Below, piece by piece: positions 45,958 to 58,119 of a DNA stretch of 64,000 nt; position 1 is the first letter of the stretch; every line of letters starts with the position of its first letter. The notes below the pieces were generated by a model. That model saw only the letters and a program-made list of their open reading frames with translations, searched no databases and was not told the origin of the DNA. The DNA is from Hanleya hanleyi (Eukaryota > Mollusca > Polyplacophora > Lepidopleurida > Hanleyidae): assembly GCA_036873755.1 (NCBI GenBank), contig JAVTVY010039172.1, positions 1 through 64,000 of the forward strand. The letters are read 5' to 3'. Made by a program: the position numbers and the translations under genes.

Positions 45958-46818
45958 AGAAAAATACTACACATAATGTAGAATATGAGCTAAAACTGTA
46001 TATTATACTGCTAAACCGGTATCGTGGTTTCACCCACTTTTCAATAGCATGATACACGTTTGTAATATTGATATATATATATAGCCGTTTCGAACATATA
46101 CATCCGTGAAAACAATCGGCAGTGAAAAGCTAGATAACATGACACAATGAGGACCGTTACGCCTCGATTTTCTATAGGATCCAAGAATATCGGCTTTCTA
46201 CTGCCAGAGTAACATTCCCCAGCTAATCCAAGCAATGAACGTTCATTGTTGTCGCCTTGCAAGCTGATGGGCAAGATTTGTTTTTCTTTTTTTTTCTGAT
46301 TTTTTAGGGGGTGAGGGGTGAATTCGGGATTGACCTTATTTTTCTGCCGTGATCCGGGAAATTTTAACGGAATTTCGGAATGATAATTCAATAGTCATTT
46401 ACAGAATATTTAGTTTTAGTTTTAGGCAAGATAAATGCGAAAACACGAACAGAAAGAGCCGGCGAAAACTTGACTTCCTGGGGATACCACGTGGTGAATT
46501 CCCATTACCTTTTGAGCCTGTAATTATCATGATTATGCAAATAGGCTCAAAATGACGAAAATAAGATTTTCAGAAAATCAGAAAGTTTCGGCTCTCTCGT
46601 TCCGGATCTGAGGCGAAAAGTTTAGTGCTGATGGTTGAGGGGCCCACCCACCCAGGCCAGATAATGTTAATACGTAAATTCATGTACATATATCCCGTAA
46701 AACTAAACAATTTAATCTTTCTTATAATTCGATATAATTTTCATTGTTCATTTTGTATTGTATGGATATGCCTTGTGTGGCGGTATATCAAAAAGAAAAC
46801 TCACACACCACTCTATTA
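45958..46818. other. Intergenic; holds a paralogue of the MITE copy C target site
   Basis: Bases about 46533-46650 (atgcaaataggctcaaaatg, then aaagtttcggctctctcg) resemble 53634-53760, the flank of MITE copy C, but without the MITE. No gene recognised. Confidence 0.5.
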
Positions 46819-47560
46819 AGCCACGCAAATTCTACAACAATTAATATTTAACGTAAAGGTGAAGATCAACAGTGATTAGGTGAACGAGGCCGTCTGTTTC
46901 TGGTCAACGCTCGCCGTTGCTGATATCATCAAATGATATGGTGATATCAGAAAAAGATTTTGTGATATCAGCAGCTGATTTGGTAGTATCAGGAAATGAT
47001 TATCAGCAGATGATTTTCTGATATCATTAAATCATTTGCTGATAACACATATTTGCTGATATCATTAAAAATATCCTGATATTAAACAAATCTTGATATT
47101 ATTAAATATTCAGTGATATCAACAAATATTTATTGATAACAGCAAGATCAGTTGATGATATCGGCAAATAGTGCCACGCGAATCGCCATGCTGATATCAT
47201 TACAGATTTGCTGATATCATTAAATATTTAATGATATCAGAAAATCCTTAATGATAACAGCAAATCGTTTCATGCCCAGCCAGGTGATGGCCCATCACCC
47301 TTTAATGGTGATCAGAGCTGGCCATCACCTTTAAAAGGTGATGAGTTAGAGCCATGCGCATCACCCTTAAACGGTGACGACCATCGCCTTTTAAGGGTGA
47401 AGATTTCTACAGAGGTGATGACTATCATTTTCAAAGGTGATCATAAAAAGGCTCTAACTCATGACCTTTTCGGGGTGATAGTTATCTCCTTTGTTCCGGA
47501 TGTGTGATATCAGCAAATATTGCTACGCAAATTCTATATAGCAAACTAAGATTTAACGTA
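46819..47560. repeat. Dense palindrome block: GATATCA words, then GGTGAT/ATCACC words
   Basis: From 46917 to about 47270 the self-complementary word tgatatca or close variants occur about 18 times, with aaatgat/atcattt between them. From 47280 to 47490 the words are ggtgat and atcacc with ccttttaaaagg-type centres. The block is bracketed and split by gccacgcaaattct-type copies at 46820, 47172 and 47522, about 350 bp apart; the outer two also share aatatttaacgta/aagatttaacgta. No coding potential. Confidence 0.75.
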
Positions 47561-48785
47561 TTGAGGAATCCTGTATCGGAGCTCTTCAATGAAAAACAAT
47601 GAAAAGGTAAATATCCACATAATCGCGCTATTTTTTGCAAGGGTCTCTTGTGGGAAACAAGGTAATCCTTCGGCCTTATTGTATAGCACAGTTATACCGT
47701 ACACAGTCGAATTACATACTGAACTAGTACACAATGTGCAGGCCTAACTCGCAGTCAATATACAGTTTGCTTTTGTGTGCTTCCAGCACGATGATATATC
47801 ATCGCGCCTCCCGGGTCAACTGAGGCAACATGGAGTAGCATTCTCCCAATATGTTACAAATCTCGCTCTCCTATCGCTAGATATTTTCCAGTTATGAATT
47901 ATGGAGACCCCAGTTTCCAATAATTTCGCAATCGCGAAACCTTTTCGTCAAAATCAGCGTTTGTGACGAGTTATATGTGCCTGTTTTCTTCATGGAATAG
48001 GGTATGTTTGCAGTTACATATATGTCTAGAAATGGTACTCTTTTAACCGGATTAGCCCACCGGAACCTTTTCGGCACGCAAGGTATTATGGGAGCTCTGG
48101 AGGCCAAATTCCCAAGAAGATGATATTTGATATTTACAGGACGGCGAGATTGAGAATCTGGTCGTCTTCATATAGTAGTACAGGCATGACCTTGTCTGTG
48201 CAGTCATCAGCTTGCTGTATATACTTATAGGCTACAAACTATGACATGGTATACCATTTTTTTTGTAGTTGAGAGGGAGTAGCTTATTATAATAAGTTTT
48301 CAATATTCTCTATACGGTATATAACTATTGTTATGGATTGATAATTGTTTGAGTTCTATGAAAAGTTATACTCATTAAATCAGTCTGCTTCCATCATTCT
48401 CTACTAGCCATTCCTTCTATGAAAGAGTCAGGAGAGTAGCGACACAGTCTCACGCTGACTTAACGGAGTGCTAAACTCTGGATACCGTACAACCAATCAC
48501 CGTTAAACATGCGAAGAATCTCTCGACCTTGGACGAATTTTAAAGCTGGTCAAGGTATCTGGTTCGAATAAGCCTATATCTCATTACCAGGTGCATATCT
48601 GGTGTAAGATTGGTAAGCACTGACACAATAATTCTCGTGATGATAGTAACAAGCAATTGTTGATGACTGATGTACATGTACTTTGACCCGGTGACCCAGC
48701 ACGAGTCATTGTCACTCTCTTATACCCACAGCAGAAATTCAAATAATGGTCTGTTGGTATTAGCATCCACGTCGCCTATGAACCA
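47561..48785. other. Intergenic; no gene seen
   Basis: Short ORFs without domains and no repeat recognised. Confidence 0.45.
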
Positions 48786-49621
48786 ACCGCCTAGCCACAC
48801 ATGACTGACGCTCTAATTCACTGGGTCACGTCGTCTATGACACCAACCGACTGGTCACACGGGACTGACGCTCTAATCCACTCAGACCCGTCCCCTGTGA
48901 CACCAAGCACCTAGCCACACATGACTGACGCTCTAATCCACTGGGTCACGTCGTCTATGACACCAACCGACTGGTCACACGGGACTGACGCTCTAATCCA
49001 CTCAGACACGTTCCCTGTGACACCAAGCACCTACCCACACATGACTGACGCTCTAATCCACTGGACCACGTCGTCTATGAGACCAACCGACTGGCCACTC
49101 AGGACTGACGCTCTAATCCACTGGGACACGTTGTCTGTGACATCAACCGCCTGACCACACGGGACTGACGCTATAATTCACTAGGTCACGTCGTCTATGA
49201 CACCAACCGACTGGTCACACGGGACTGACGCTCTAATCCACTCAGACCCGTCCCCTGTGACACCAAGCACCTAGCCACACATGACTGACGCTCTAATCCA
49301 CTGGGTCACGTCGTCTATGACACCAACCGACTGGTCACACGGGACTGACGCTCTAATCCACTCAGACACGTTCCCTGTGACACCAAGCACCTACCCACAC
49401 ATGACTGACGCTCTAATCCACTGGACCACGTCGTCTATGAGACCAACCGACTGGCCACTCAGGACTGACGCTCTAATCCACTGGGACACGTTGTCTGTGA
49501 CATCAACCGCCTGACCACACGGGACTGACGCTCTAATTCACTAGGTCACGTCGTCTATGACACCAACCGACTGGCCACATAGGACTGACGCTCTAATCCA
49601 CTGGGTCACGTCCCCTCTCAC
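48786..49621. repeat. 60-bp satellite, about 14 copies, with a near-exact 360-bp duplication
   Basis: Each unit contains actgacgctctaatccact, then variable gggtcacgtcgtctatgac and accaaccgactggtcacac parts. Six consecutive units (48841-49200) are repeated as 49201-49560 with a single difference (ctataattca versus ctctaattca). Because 60 is a multiple of three the frame stays open, giving two identical 77-residue ORFs that are by-products. Confidence 0.97.
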
Positions 49622-50154
49622 AAAAATGCGAGTTCCATTGACGATGATATATAAAACGCCAACCTGTCTGACACGACAGATTTCTGATCCATGACCAGAT
49701 GTATGGAGCTTGATCAAAATGTTGTCCTTTTTTCTTCTCTGACCTCTGGGATAATGAAAATCGCCCGCAGTCATGATACATCCAAACTCAACCCACCAAA
49801 ATAGAGTTCATATCCCGTTATTTTGCATGACCTACCGAGTTAGTTTGCTCCGCCTTGAATTTGAGCCTGCACGTTCTCTCATCGCATCACATCTCATTTC
49901 GTTTTAGAATAACTTCAGCAGGCGTCAAATACTCCGACTGGAAAAGACATCCCCACTCAACCTCCTCCATACCACCATCTTAGTGGGGAACGTTGACTAA
50001 CAGTAGACTTACACTCGGTAGACGGTAGACTAACTAAATTTTCCCAGCCCTTTATGGCCTTACTCCAAGTCATTGGGACAAAATCCACAAAAGGCTGACA
50101 AGGGCTGATAAAATTCGGTTAGTCAGCCTTGGTGATCCCAGTCCGCTTAAGTTT
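49622..50154. other. Intergenic; no gene seen
   Basis: Contains a short inexact repeat of agactaac/gtagac near 49995-50030. Nothing else recognised. Confidence 0.45.
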
Positions 50155-50918
50155 CTATGGCCTGGTACACCATGTACACACGAATAAGTTTTCCTTGACA
50201 AGTGAGTCCAAATTTATGGAAGTCTTTAGTGGCCATAATTACCTTTCTTACAAGCTTGTATTATAGACGATGACCGCACCAGAACAGGATATAGCGAAAG
50301 GCCGTAACAGTCTTGCACAAAGGATCATGCATGTTTAGACGGGTAAACGGCCCCAGAACAGGTGCGATAGCAGTGCCAAAAATAAAGTATTACATATACA
50401 AGACATTGTTCAGTTGGCATGAAGTACAATATTTTATTGTATACTCAGAAAAGTTTCAAGGAGTCTCATCATTCTCGAACAACAGGGACGTCAAGTAATG
50501 CATTCGTGTAAAATCGCCAATATTTCTTTCTATATATGAAGATAAACGATAACCAGAACTTCCTTGGTACAGCATACTCGCTGTAGTAGTAGACCAAAAT
50601 CTGGTTCTGGTTATCGTTTATCTTCGTATGTTTACAGAGAACGATAAGAATTGTTTTCACCTCAGAATTAATTATTTTGCACGAATGCACTACTTTACGG
50701 CCAGGTTACTCGACAATCATTAGACTCAGTGCCTTGAATTTTTTCTGAGTATACAATATAATATTGTACTTCATGCCAATTGAACAATTTCTTGTAGTGG
50801 AAGTATTTTATTTTGGTACTTCTACATTGCACCTGACCTGGAGCCATTTACCCATCTAAATATACAAGGTCCTTTGGTTTCACTTGTCAAGGAAAACTTG
50901 GCCGTGTGTGCCAGGCAT
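50155..50918. mobile_element. Nested foldback element of about 760 bp
   Basis: Outer arms pair taagttttccttgacaagtg (50187) with cacttgtcaaggaaaacttg (50881). Middle arms pair gaagtacaatattttattgt (50420) with the complement near 50755-50777. Inner arms pair gaagataaacgataaccaga (50538) with tctggttatcgtttatcttc (50607). Successive inverted pairs therefore span nearly the whole unit. Non-coding; located just downstream of esterase gene 2. Confidence 0.85.
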
Positions 50919-51047
50919 AATACTAGTGTAAAAATTGAATAAGACTTATTCAGACAAGAGATCAGCTTAAACAATTGAAGTTGAAGTTCCGATAAATCTT
51001 CTCCTGTATTCTCCACAAAATTGTTCTAATGTTCCGTCGATGAAGAA

Positions 51048-54000
51048 TCATTTCAAACTCGATGTAAGTATTGGATATAAGAGGCACGTAAGTATACCCA
51101 GGACACTGACATAGTTCTTGCAGGCTGAACACCGAGCTACCGCCAGAGCTGTGGCTTCTGGAAATATATGAAAACATATATATATAATTAAATATAAATA
51201 AATTAGTAGTAATGCAGGTCTCTTGGGATCACTTACACCACCTGGACCTCGTGACAATGAGAAATCTCGTGACTGTGGCAAATATCAGGTATATATATTC
51301 TGACAAATGGACTGTGAGAGACGTTTACCCTCATCTCTCTAGCCCCAAGGTTAAGACCTTTGTTATGGGATCCATTTTGGCAATATGAATATGATAAAAT
51401 ACAACGGAGATATAAGCTCGGGCTCCAATGTGTAGAGCAATATTGAAACGTATTTCCAAGAACTACTTCTTCAATGTGGAAGAGATATAAAAAACAACAC
51501 ATTTTTTTATAAATATTAGCTAACCAAATTATTTGGGATTTACATTATAATGGGAAATATTTTGAAAATGTGTTTGTTAGAGTTCTCCAAAAGTATCTCG
51601 AAGTTGAATATTCATTATACCGGTACTGGCCAGATAGTCATGTCAGCCAAATTCATCGAATCAAGTGCAGCGACTCCAGTTCAGTCAGAAAACAGGTCTT
51701 TGAAATGTAAATGAGTGACAGGTTGCCTCTGCGAAAATAAACTGGCTGAAACTATGCATACTAATTATGACCTGCATTTACAAACCCAATAACTTGATTC
51801 CCCCAGTCTTTCCCAATTCTGCCCTTCAGATTTGGAAGAAAATTTGAATAGGAACTAGCCAACCCTGTCTGTGACTGAACATTCAAACAATCATGATTTT
51901 CATACTTACCGGAGTGTCTCTCTAGAGTAGGAAGGAAGTCCCTCCAAAACGAACATTCCCTATAACGGGGGAACTGCTTTGTTTCCAGTAAATCCGCCTT
52001 TAACAATTTATACTTTTGCTGAGCTGTTGTAAAATTCGGCCAAAATCCCTCGTTAAATGAAGTGGATGCGGTGTTTGGATCTCTGAAAATGATGAAAGAA
52101 TATTATTATTGTTACTAGGTTACTTCCCCCGCTGTCAAGTAGAAGACAGGTAACCGCTGACATGTTGAATTTACGAAAATTTATCTTTTCACTCTTTTAA
52201 CCCTGGGGTGTACCGCAGCCATGCGGTGGGAGGGGAAAAATCCCCGCTTGATATAGAGGGCTGAAACTTACCACACAGTATCTTTGGTTCAACATCTATT
52301 CGAAAATGTAAAATTCAAGATGAACGCCATGATAACGTCAGAGTGACGTCATATTCTCTGCAACCGTTTTTCGGCTATTTGATGGTCCGAATTTTCGAAA
52401 TTTGTATTTTCAGATTTTCCTCTCAACAACTACCAAATAATATAGAGAACAATTAGTGTTGCCTGACTAAAGTACTTTCTAGTCCTTTTAGGCCAGCAAA
52501 GTATGAAGAAATGAGCAGAAAAGGCTGAAAAATCGACTCTCTGAGGGGGTAGTCTATAGTTGCGAATGTTTTTGTCCCCCTCAAAATCTTTGAAATTAAT
52601 ATTCCACCAGGTTTGACCCCATGAGAATTTTTGTTGACTTATTGTTTATTAATATTTGTAATATCATTGACTGGTCGATTTGCTTCAAATCAGTACATGG
52701 TATTTTGCCAGTTAGACTGGCCCATGCCTCACTATATAGATGGAAGTGCGAAAGTGTGGCTGTAAATTGGGGCCTTTTTCAGCTTGCGACCACATGAGTT
52801 TGAAAACGGCCTGTCGACCCCCTATCTTCTTTACTAATTTTTGTTGATCCTTCGACTGGGCACAGTGTCGGTGAGTTTCATGACAATCGATTGTCAATTT
52901 TTTTCTGTGATGGGGAGAGAATATGACCTATTTTGGACCAAAGTTAGAGGATTTTTCTGAAGTTTGGGGCAAGTTCAGTAGGGGTTGTGGGGACTCCGAT
53001 TTCGATCAGCAAGGCTTACATCTGTCTCGGCTTCATGGCAAGAACCTACTCTTTCAGAACATATATAGTTCTATGGGGGTTCTCTCAAAACACGGTTACT
53101 GTTTAGCATATAATGAACCAGCCTACTGTTTAATTTCAGATGCCTTGGCTCTACTATAGACTGCAACCTGAGATACCACATGGCCGCCATTTTGAATTGT
53201 CCATGATCCTTTTCTCGGGGGATACGCAAATCAACCACCTCGCTGGGGGTCTAATAACACCCCAGCCACCAGTCAGATTTTTGGACTGGATTCGGGGCCT
53301 TCGCGCGCATCGCCGGAAGTGACATCATATATAGTAAAATAGATGTTTAACGAAAATTTTGATTACTTTTCAAGTCTGCATAATACCTCCGTTGACCTAG
53401 CGTTAAAAAGAATTATCTGGAGATAATTTTCCCTGTTTATCTGGACAGAGCATATGAAAGTAGTTCGCTCATGTGCAACACTAAAGGAGTCGTTCGGTCG
53501 GATTCAAACTGAACCGTGCGTTGGTTGGTTTCCCCTATACGTCATAGCAACGTAGTAAAGGTCAACTTCCGCTATTGGAGGCAGGGATGTTATTGGAGCC
53601 TGCGAAATGGAGCATGCGCTGTGGGGAGGTTGTACGCAAATAGGCCCAAAATGACCCAAAGTTTCAGCGCACTATAGGTTTTGTCGTTTCCGAGCAAGAG
53701 AGAAAAGTTCATTAGGGGGTCACTTTCCTTCCCCCCGGGCCAGGTAGGGTTAAAAGACGGATTCTGAAGAACATACACAACGATTTGTTATACTACAAAC
53801 AACTAAAGTGCATTGTATCAAAGTGTTTACACAGAGCGTGTGCAAAAGACCTGCCGAAATGTGGCGAATCATGGCCTGTCTAAATTGTAGACACAATTTG
53901 AAGAGAAAATGGTAGTCTCCACCTGTCCTTCGTATTGGAAAAGGGGGAGATAGCTAGTCTCCAGCAGACAAACTTCGTTTTTAAAGACCTTCGATCCGCG

Positions 54001-56323
54001 TCGATTTCAGGGACGCTCTTTTCCTTTCACATGGCTCTTTATTTCATAGAATACATGCGACGGGAGGTGTTCTGTTCAGTAAGTGCTCACGTGATTCCGA
54101 TATTGTTACATTGACGGGCGAATAAAGTCAGAAAGTATACAAGTGATAAGCTGCTTTCTCCTCCCCTTTCCCCTTCTCATCACACACATTTCCATGCGCA
54201 GTGATCTGGCTTATCAGTAGTCATCAATCTCGACTATATGTTGGACTGATGTGGGAAGCGACGTAACGAAACAGTTGAAACGGCTGATGAGAATTAACGT
54301 GTTCCGTAGATTTTTCTGACACGCAACCTTATGATCATACGAATTCCGGTCTCAGCTCTGAATGACCGAAATTTCGGACAAAGTCAAAAGGTCAAAGATC
54401 AAAGTCTTCCCATTTCTCATTGGCCCTACATTTTTTGACTAGTCCGAGTTTTCGGTCAATCTGCGCGAGAACAAGATACCGTCGTATGAACATCTATGTA
54501 ACACCTTTCTGCATAGATCGTTTCAACTCCCCCGTTTTTTTATGAATGGGTATAGACGTGACGTACTCAAACTATTTGGGTCCAAAGGATCCAGAGTTTG
54601 AGTCAAAATAGAATTTGACCCAAAATGTTTGGGCCCGTCACCTCTTATTCTCGAAAATATCTGGTAAATTTGACCCAATCCTTCTGAGAGTGCATTACTT
54701 CATCGTAGTGAGATTCGATCTATACTCGATGTCCGATCGGAGAATTTCATAGCTTTCTCCCCAAAAGATGAAGAAAATAGGAGTTACCTACCCTTCAGAG
54801 GCGAATGTCGCCCAGTAAGACATCATGACGTCACTGATTCTAGTATCCGCTGTAGAATACCCTAAACTTTTGTTGTGAGGCATCCCGAAAACAAACTCTA
54901 TTTCATAACCGTGCAAAACTCCCATCCATTCTGGCCAGGGATTGGTCAGTGACCGATGATGAAAGTGGTAGAAGTAAACGCCAAGATTTTCTGCCGCGTA
55001 TGACTCCGCAAACTGGACAATTGAGCATTTAAAATCGTGGTCCCCGACGATGTCGTCTAACACATCATAGTTACTTCCCCTTACCTCCCTTGGTACCGAA
55101 TCGACGTAAACGTAGAGGGCGCTCTCTAGATCAAGCGAACTGTTTGACAAAGGGGGCACGCTGGAGACTGAAAGGCGATTAATGTATTCCCCTAGCTGAG
55201 TGGAGGAAACCGAAGGTTCCGGCAGATTATATCCAAACTTGGACGGCTCTGCCCAAGCCATGAAATACGTTTGTTCATCTGTGTTATATCCTATCATAAT
55301 GTTGCAACGCTTGAATCGCTTTTCACGAATAAGTTGTTCTGGTGACTTATCAATAAACTCCCCATCCACTGTGGGTTTGAAGGATTTGGGGATATTATCA
55401 GGTCGTTGCTTAAGCAATTCTTCGGCAGACTTTTTATTCAAGCAATCCAATATTTCATCCGTCTCCTCTGAGCTGCATTGCAACGACTTTGAATAGTTTT
55501 TAGACAGACTCATACTGTCATTGGTTGACCGGAATGCCCAAGGTGACAAAGCAGTGGCACTCTCCATAATTGCCGAATTGAAATAATCCCAGGACTTAGG
55601 AGAGAGTAGATGGTAACTGACACTCGCTGAACCAGCGCTCTCTCCAAATATGGAGATTTTTCGAGGATTTCCGCCAAAATTTTGAATATTTTGGAAAATC
55701 CACTTTAGCGCGAGTTGTTGATCCATCAGCCCCATATTACCAGGGGCGCCTGGAGTACCGAGGTACAAAAACCCGAGCGGCCCAAGTCGATAGTTCATGG
55801 AGACTACAATCACGTTGTTAGTGGCCGACAGTAAGGAGCCATCATAGATATCCAGATCAGCCGACCCAGAGAAAAACCCACCCCCGAATATCCACACCAA
55901 GGTCGGTAAGTCTGTCATGGCCCTCTGAATGTTCTTAGGGACCCAGATATTAAGGTAAAGGCAATCTTCACTGACAGGCATTTTTGTATTCCACATGTCA
56001 TCTCCACGAAATCCGTTGTTCTGGACAATTTGGTAGCAAGCAGACGAAAATTGTACGGCGTCCATAATACCTGTCCATGGGCGGGCCGCTATTGGACGTT
56101 TGAAGCGTCTCTCCCCCAATGGCGGTTGAGCATACGGGATTCCAAAAAACTTGTCGACTGGAGTCTGTTGATTGGTCACGAAACTCCGCATGCCTCGGAC
56201 TTTCCCGTTTTTCGTCTTCACCACTGGTCGGAGAGTGTCGTCGTTGGAGGCACCATTACATAGCTGAAGTTCAGAGGTCAATGTTATAACGACCACAGTC
56301 AGGGAAGCTATTATGTTGCGCAT
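51048..56323 (-). CDS. Cholinesterase-like carboxylesterase, gene 2 (three exons)
   Basis: Paralogue of the esterase at 12872-16147 with the same structure: exons 56323-54792, 52082-51910 and 51157-51048, phases 2 and 1, 604 residues. I chose the ATG at 56323 because MRNIIASL aligns with the start of gene 1 and begins a signal peptide; an in-frame ATG 19 codons upstream is less likely. The oxyanion GGG is at 147-149; the triad is Ser229 (GESAG), Glu350 and His471. Cys pairs are 96-121, 283-294 and 433-554. Trp111 matches the choline-binding Trp, and here the residues after Glu-x-x are Tyr353-Phe354, closer to acetylcholinesterase than gene 1. The last 35 residues end in a hydrophobic stretch, a likely GPI signal or membrane anchor. 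Intron 1 (2.7 kb) holds MITE copy C and another foldback. Product family is certain; substrate is not. Confidence 0.9.
53232..53632 (+). mobile_element. CAACC-type MITE, copy C, in intron 1 of esterase gene 2
   Basis: It begins caaccacctcgctgggggtc and ends gctgtggggaggttg, so the termini CAACC/GGTTG are inverted. The nine bases tacgcaaat flank it exactly on both sides (53223-53231 and 53633-53641). This copy defines the family ends. It lies antisense to the host transcript. Confidence 0.95.
54564..54692. mobile_element. Short foldback with repeated TTTGGGTC/GACCCAAA words
   Basis: Read in complement from 54692 it starts actctcagaaggattgggtc, close to the right end of the element at 58120 (actctcagaaatattcaggg). 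The other end, actcaaactatttgggtcc, is a looser match. Inside, tttgggtc and gacccaaa alternate. It lies in intron 1 of esterase gene 2. Confidence 0.55.
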
Positions 56324-57228
56324 CTTTCCCACTTCAGCTTGTCTTGCCTTTATTCCTACATTTAGATATAAACAAAACATAACATAAGAACTACTTCTAA
56401 AATCTAGAAGATCTACGATTCAATTTAACAAAAACTAGAACAACACGTTGCCGAAATATAGAATTATTTCAGTAAGACGTCAATACTGCCTATGTTCCAG
56501 AATTATTTCTATTTATACATGTATACATAAAACAATGTAGGCTACTTGTAAACCATTTGAAATGGCGACACAGAACGAGAGAAAGAGAGAGAGAGAGGCT
56601 GAATACTCTATCTCATCTCTCAGGTATAACAGAACTATCGAAACGCTACCCAAACGTGTATCACCAGCATAAGTATGGACAGTGTAGAAGGGAGGTGATA
56701 AATCAATTATTATTTGATTTCTTATGGAAAATCGCCGACCACGCTACAGGGACAATTTTGGATTATCGCAATTATTTCCATTGGCTTCCTTCCCTTGTTC
56801 CAGCAGACTAAAGTTAGTTCTTGGGTTTGTATAATCGACTGCTTATTTTGGATGAAGAATACAGTGATTAGGATGTATAGATTTTTATGTGTAGAACATC
56901 ATCATGTCTCGATAGTAGTATATTAACGGCAAATTCTCGAGTATATAGGGGCAGGTAACTCTCATGTTTTAATTATTTTAATTTCATGCACATTTGGAAT
57001 TGGTGCTGTCATACGATATAGACAAAAACCTCCGGATTTAGCGCCTACACATATAAATTTAAAATGATTATTATTTAAAATAATACAAGTTGAATTCACA
57101 CAGTTTCCTCCAAATGTTGGCATTATACCGGCATTGCATCTCATTTTTCACGATGAAGTATATCCTTGTGAAAAATGACCATCCACGTTAATTACAATAG
57201 GCATTTATATTAATATTTGTCGAATTAA
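56324..57228. other. Upstream of esterase gene 2; no gene seen
   Basis: The promoter or an upstream exon should lie here; a gtag near 56362 on the minus strand could be an acceptor. A (ga)n tract is at 56578-56600. Confidence 0.4.
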
Positions 57229-57469
57229 TACACCTTTAAAATGAAAGTGTTGTATTTAACATTATAAATGTCCGAGGCGTGACAACATTATATAAAGTGT
57301 TATATTCAGCAAAAGTGTTGTATATATTGCTCCTGCAGCACAAAAACTTTAGATATAACACTTAGCTTCGACACTTTTTGAAAATGTTACAAATATAACA
57401 CTTCATATAATATTGTCACTCCTCGTACATTTATAATGTTTAATACAACACCTTCATTTCAAGAGTGTA
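57229..57469. mobile_element. MITE with about 85-bp terminal inverted repeats
   Basis: The left arm (tacacctttaaaatgaaagt, gttgtatttaacattataaa, tgtccgagg) is the complement of the right arm (57385-57469) with about ten differences. Ends begin with TA on both sides. The word ataacac/gtgttat recurs inside. Confidence 0.88.
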
Positions 57470-58119
57470 TGATTCATTGGAAGAGAGCGACCAATCGTCT
57501 AGCCCTATCACAGGAGTGATGTGGGCCGATCGCCTACGATTTTATTTATTGCAAAGAATGATAGCCGGCACATTCGACAGTACCTACGTGTATATAATAC
57601 AATACACAATGCAAGATTCTATGCGCCATTCTGCGAGCTCGTCAGTATTCCTTGGTTAAACGTTGGCCTCCAACACATACGCGTGACCCGTTAAACTGGA
57701 AACCGAAATACTTGACCCGGTTGAATAAATATATGTATATATATATATATATCAGTGTCAAAGAATTGATTAGCCATCAGTTGAAGAATGCCAAGATGTC
57801 AGTTTCTGGTGGCCGGGTCCTCATTAGAGAAGAAAGCATCAGCCAGAGAAATAGGCTGACATCACTCCGCCAGAAGCGTGGATAATTTCACCTTAGAGAC
57901 CAGTTAACATCGCTTTCGAGTTAACATAGGATCCACTGAGAGGCGGACGAACCCATATCTCTCAACTCTGCTGATTCGACATTACAAGAAAATAAATCAA
58001 TGTATACTCTATTTGACCACGATCAAATGTTCACAGAGCTGTTGGGAGTCGTTGATCTCACGGTAATTAATTTATCTCATATCTGGCACTATATCGCCCT
58101 ATATCCCGGTTAATTTTTT
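57470..58119. other. Intergenic; no gene seen
   Basis: A (ta)n run at 57731-57752; short ORFs only. Confidence 0.45.

Noticed and set aside
48921..49514. Two identical 77-residue ORFs
   Set aside because: Both lie wholly in the 60-bp satellite and are identical because the 360-bp block is duplicated.
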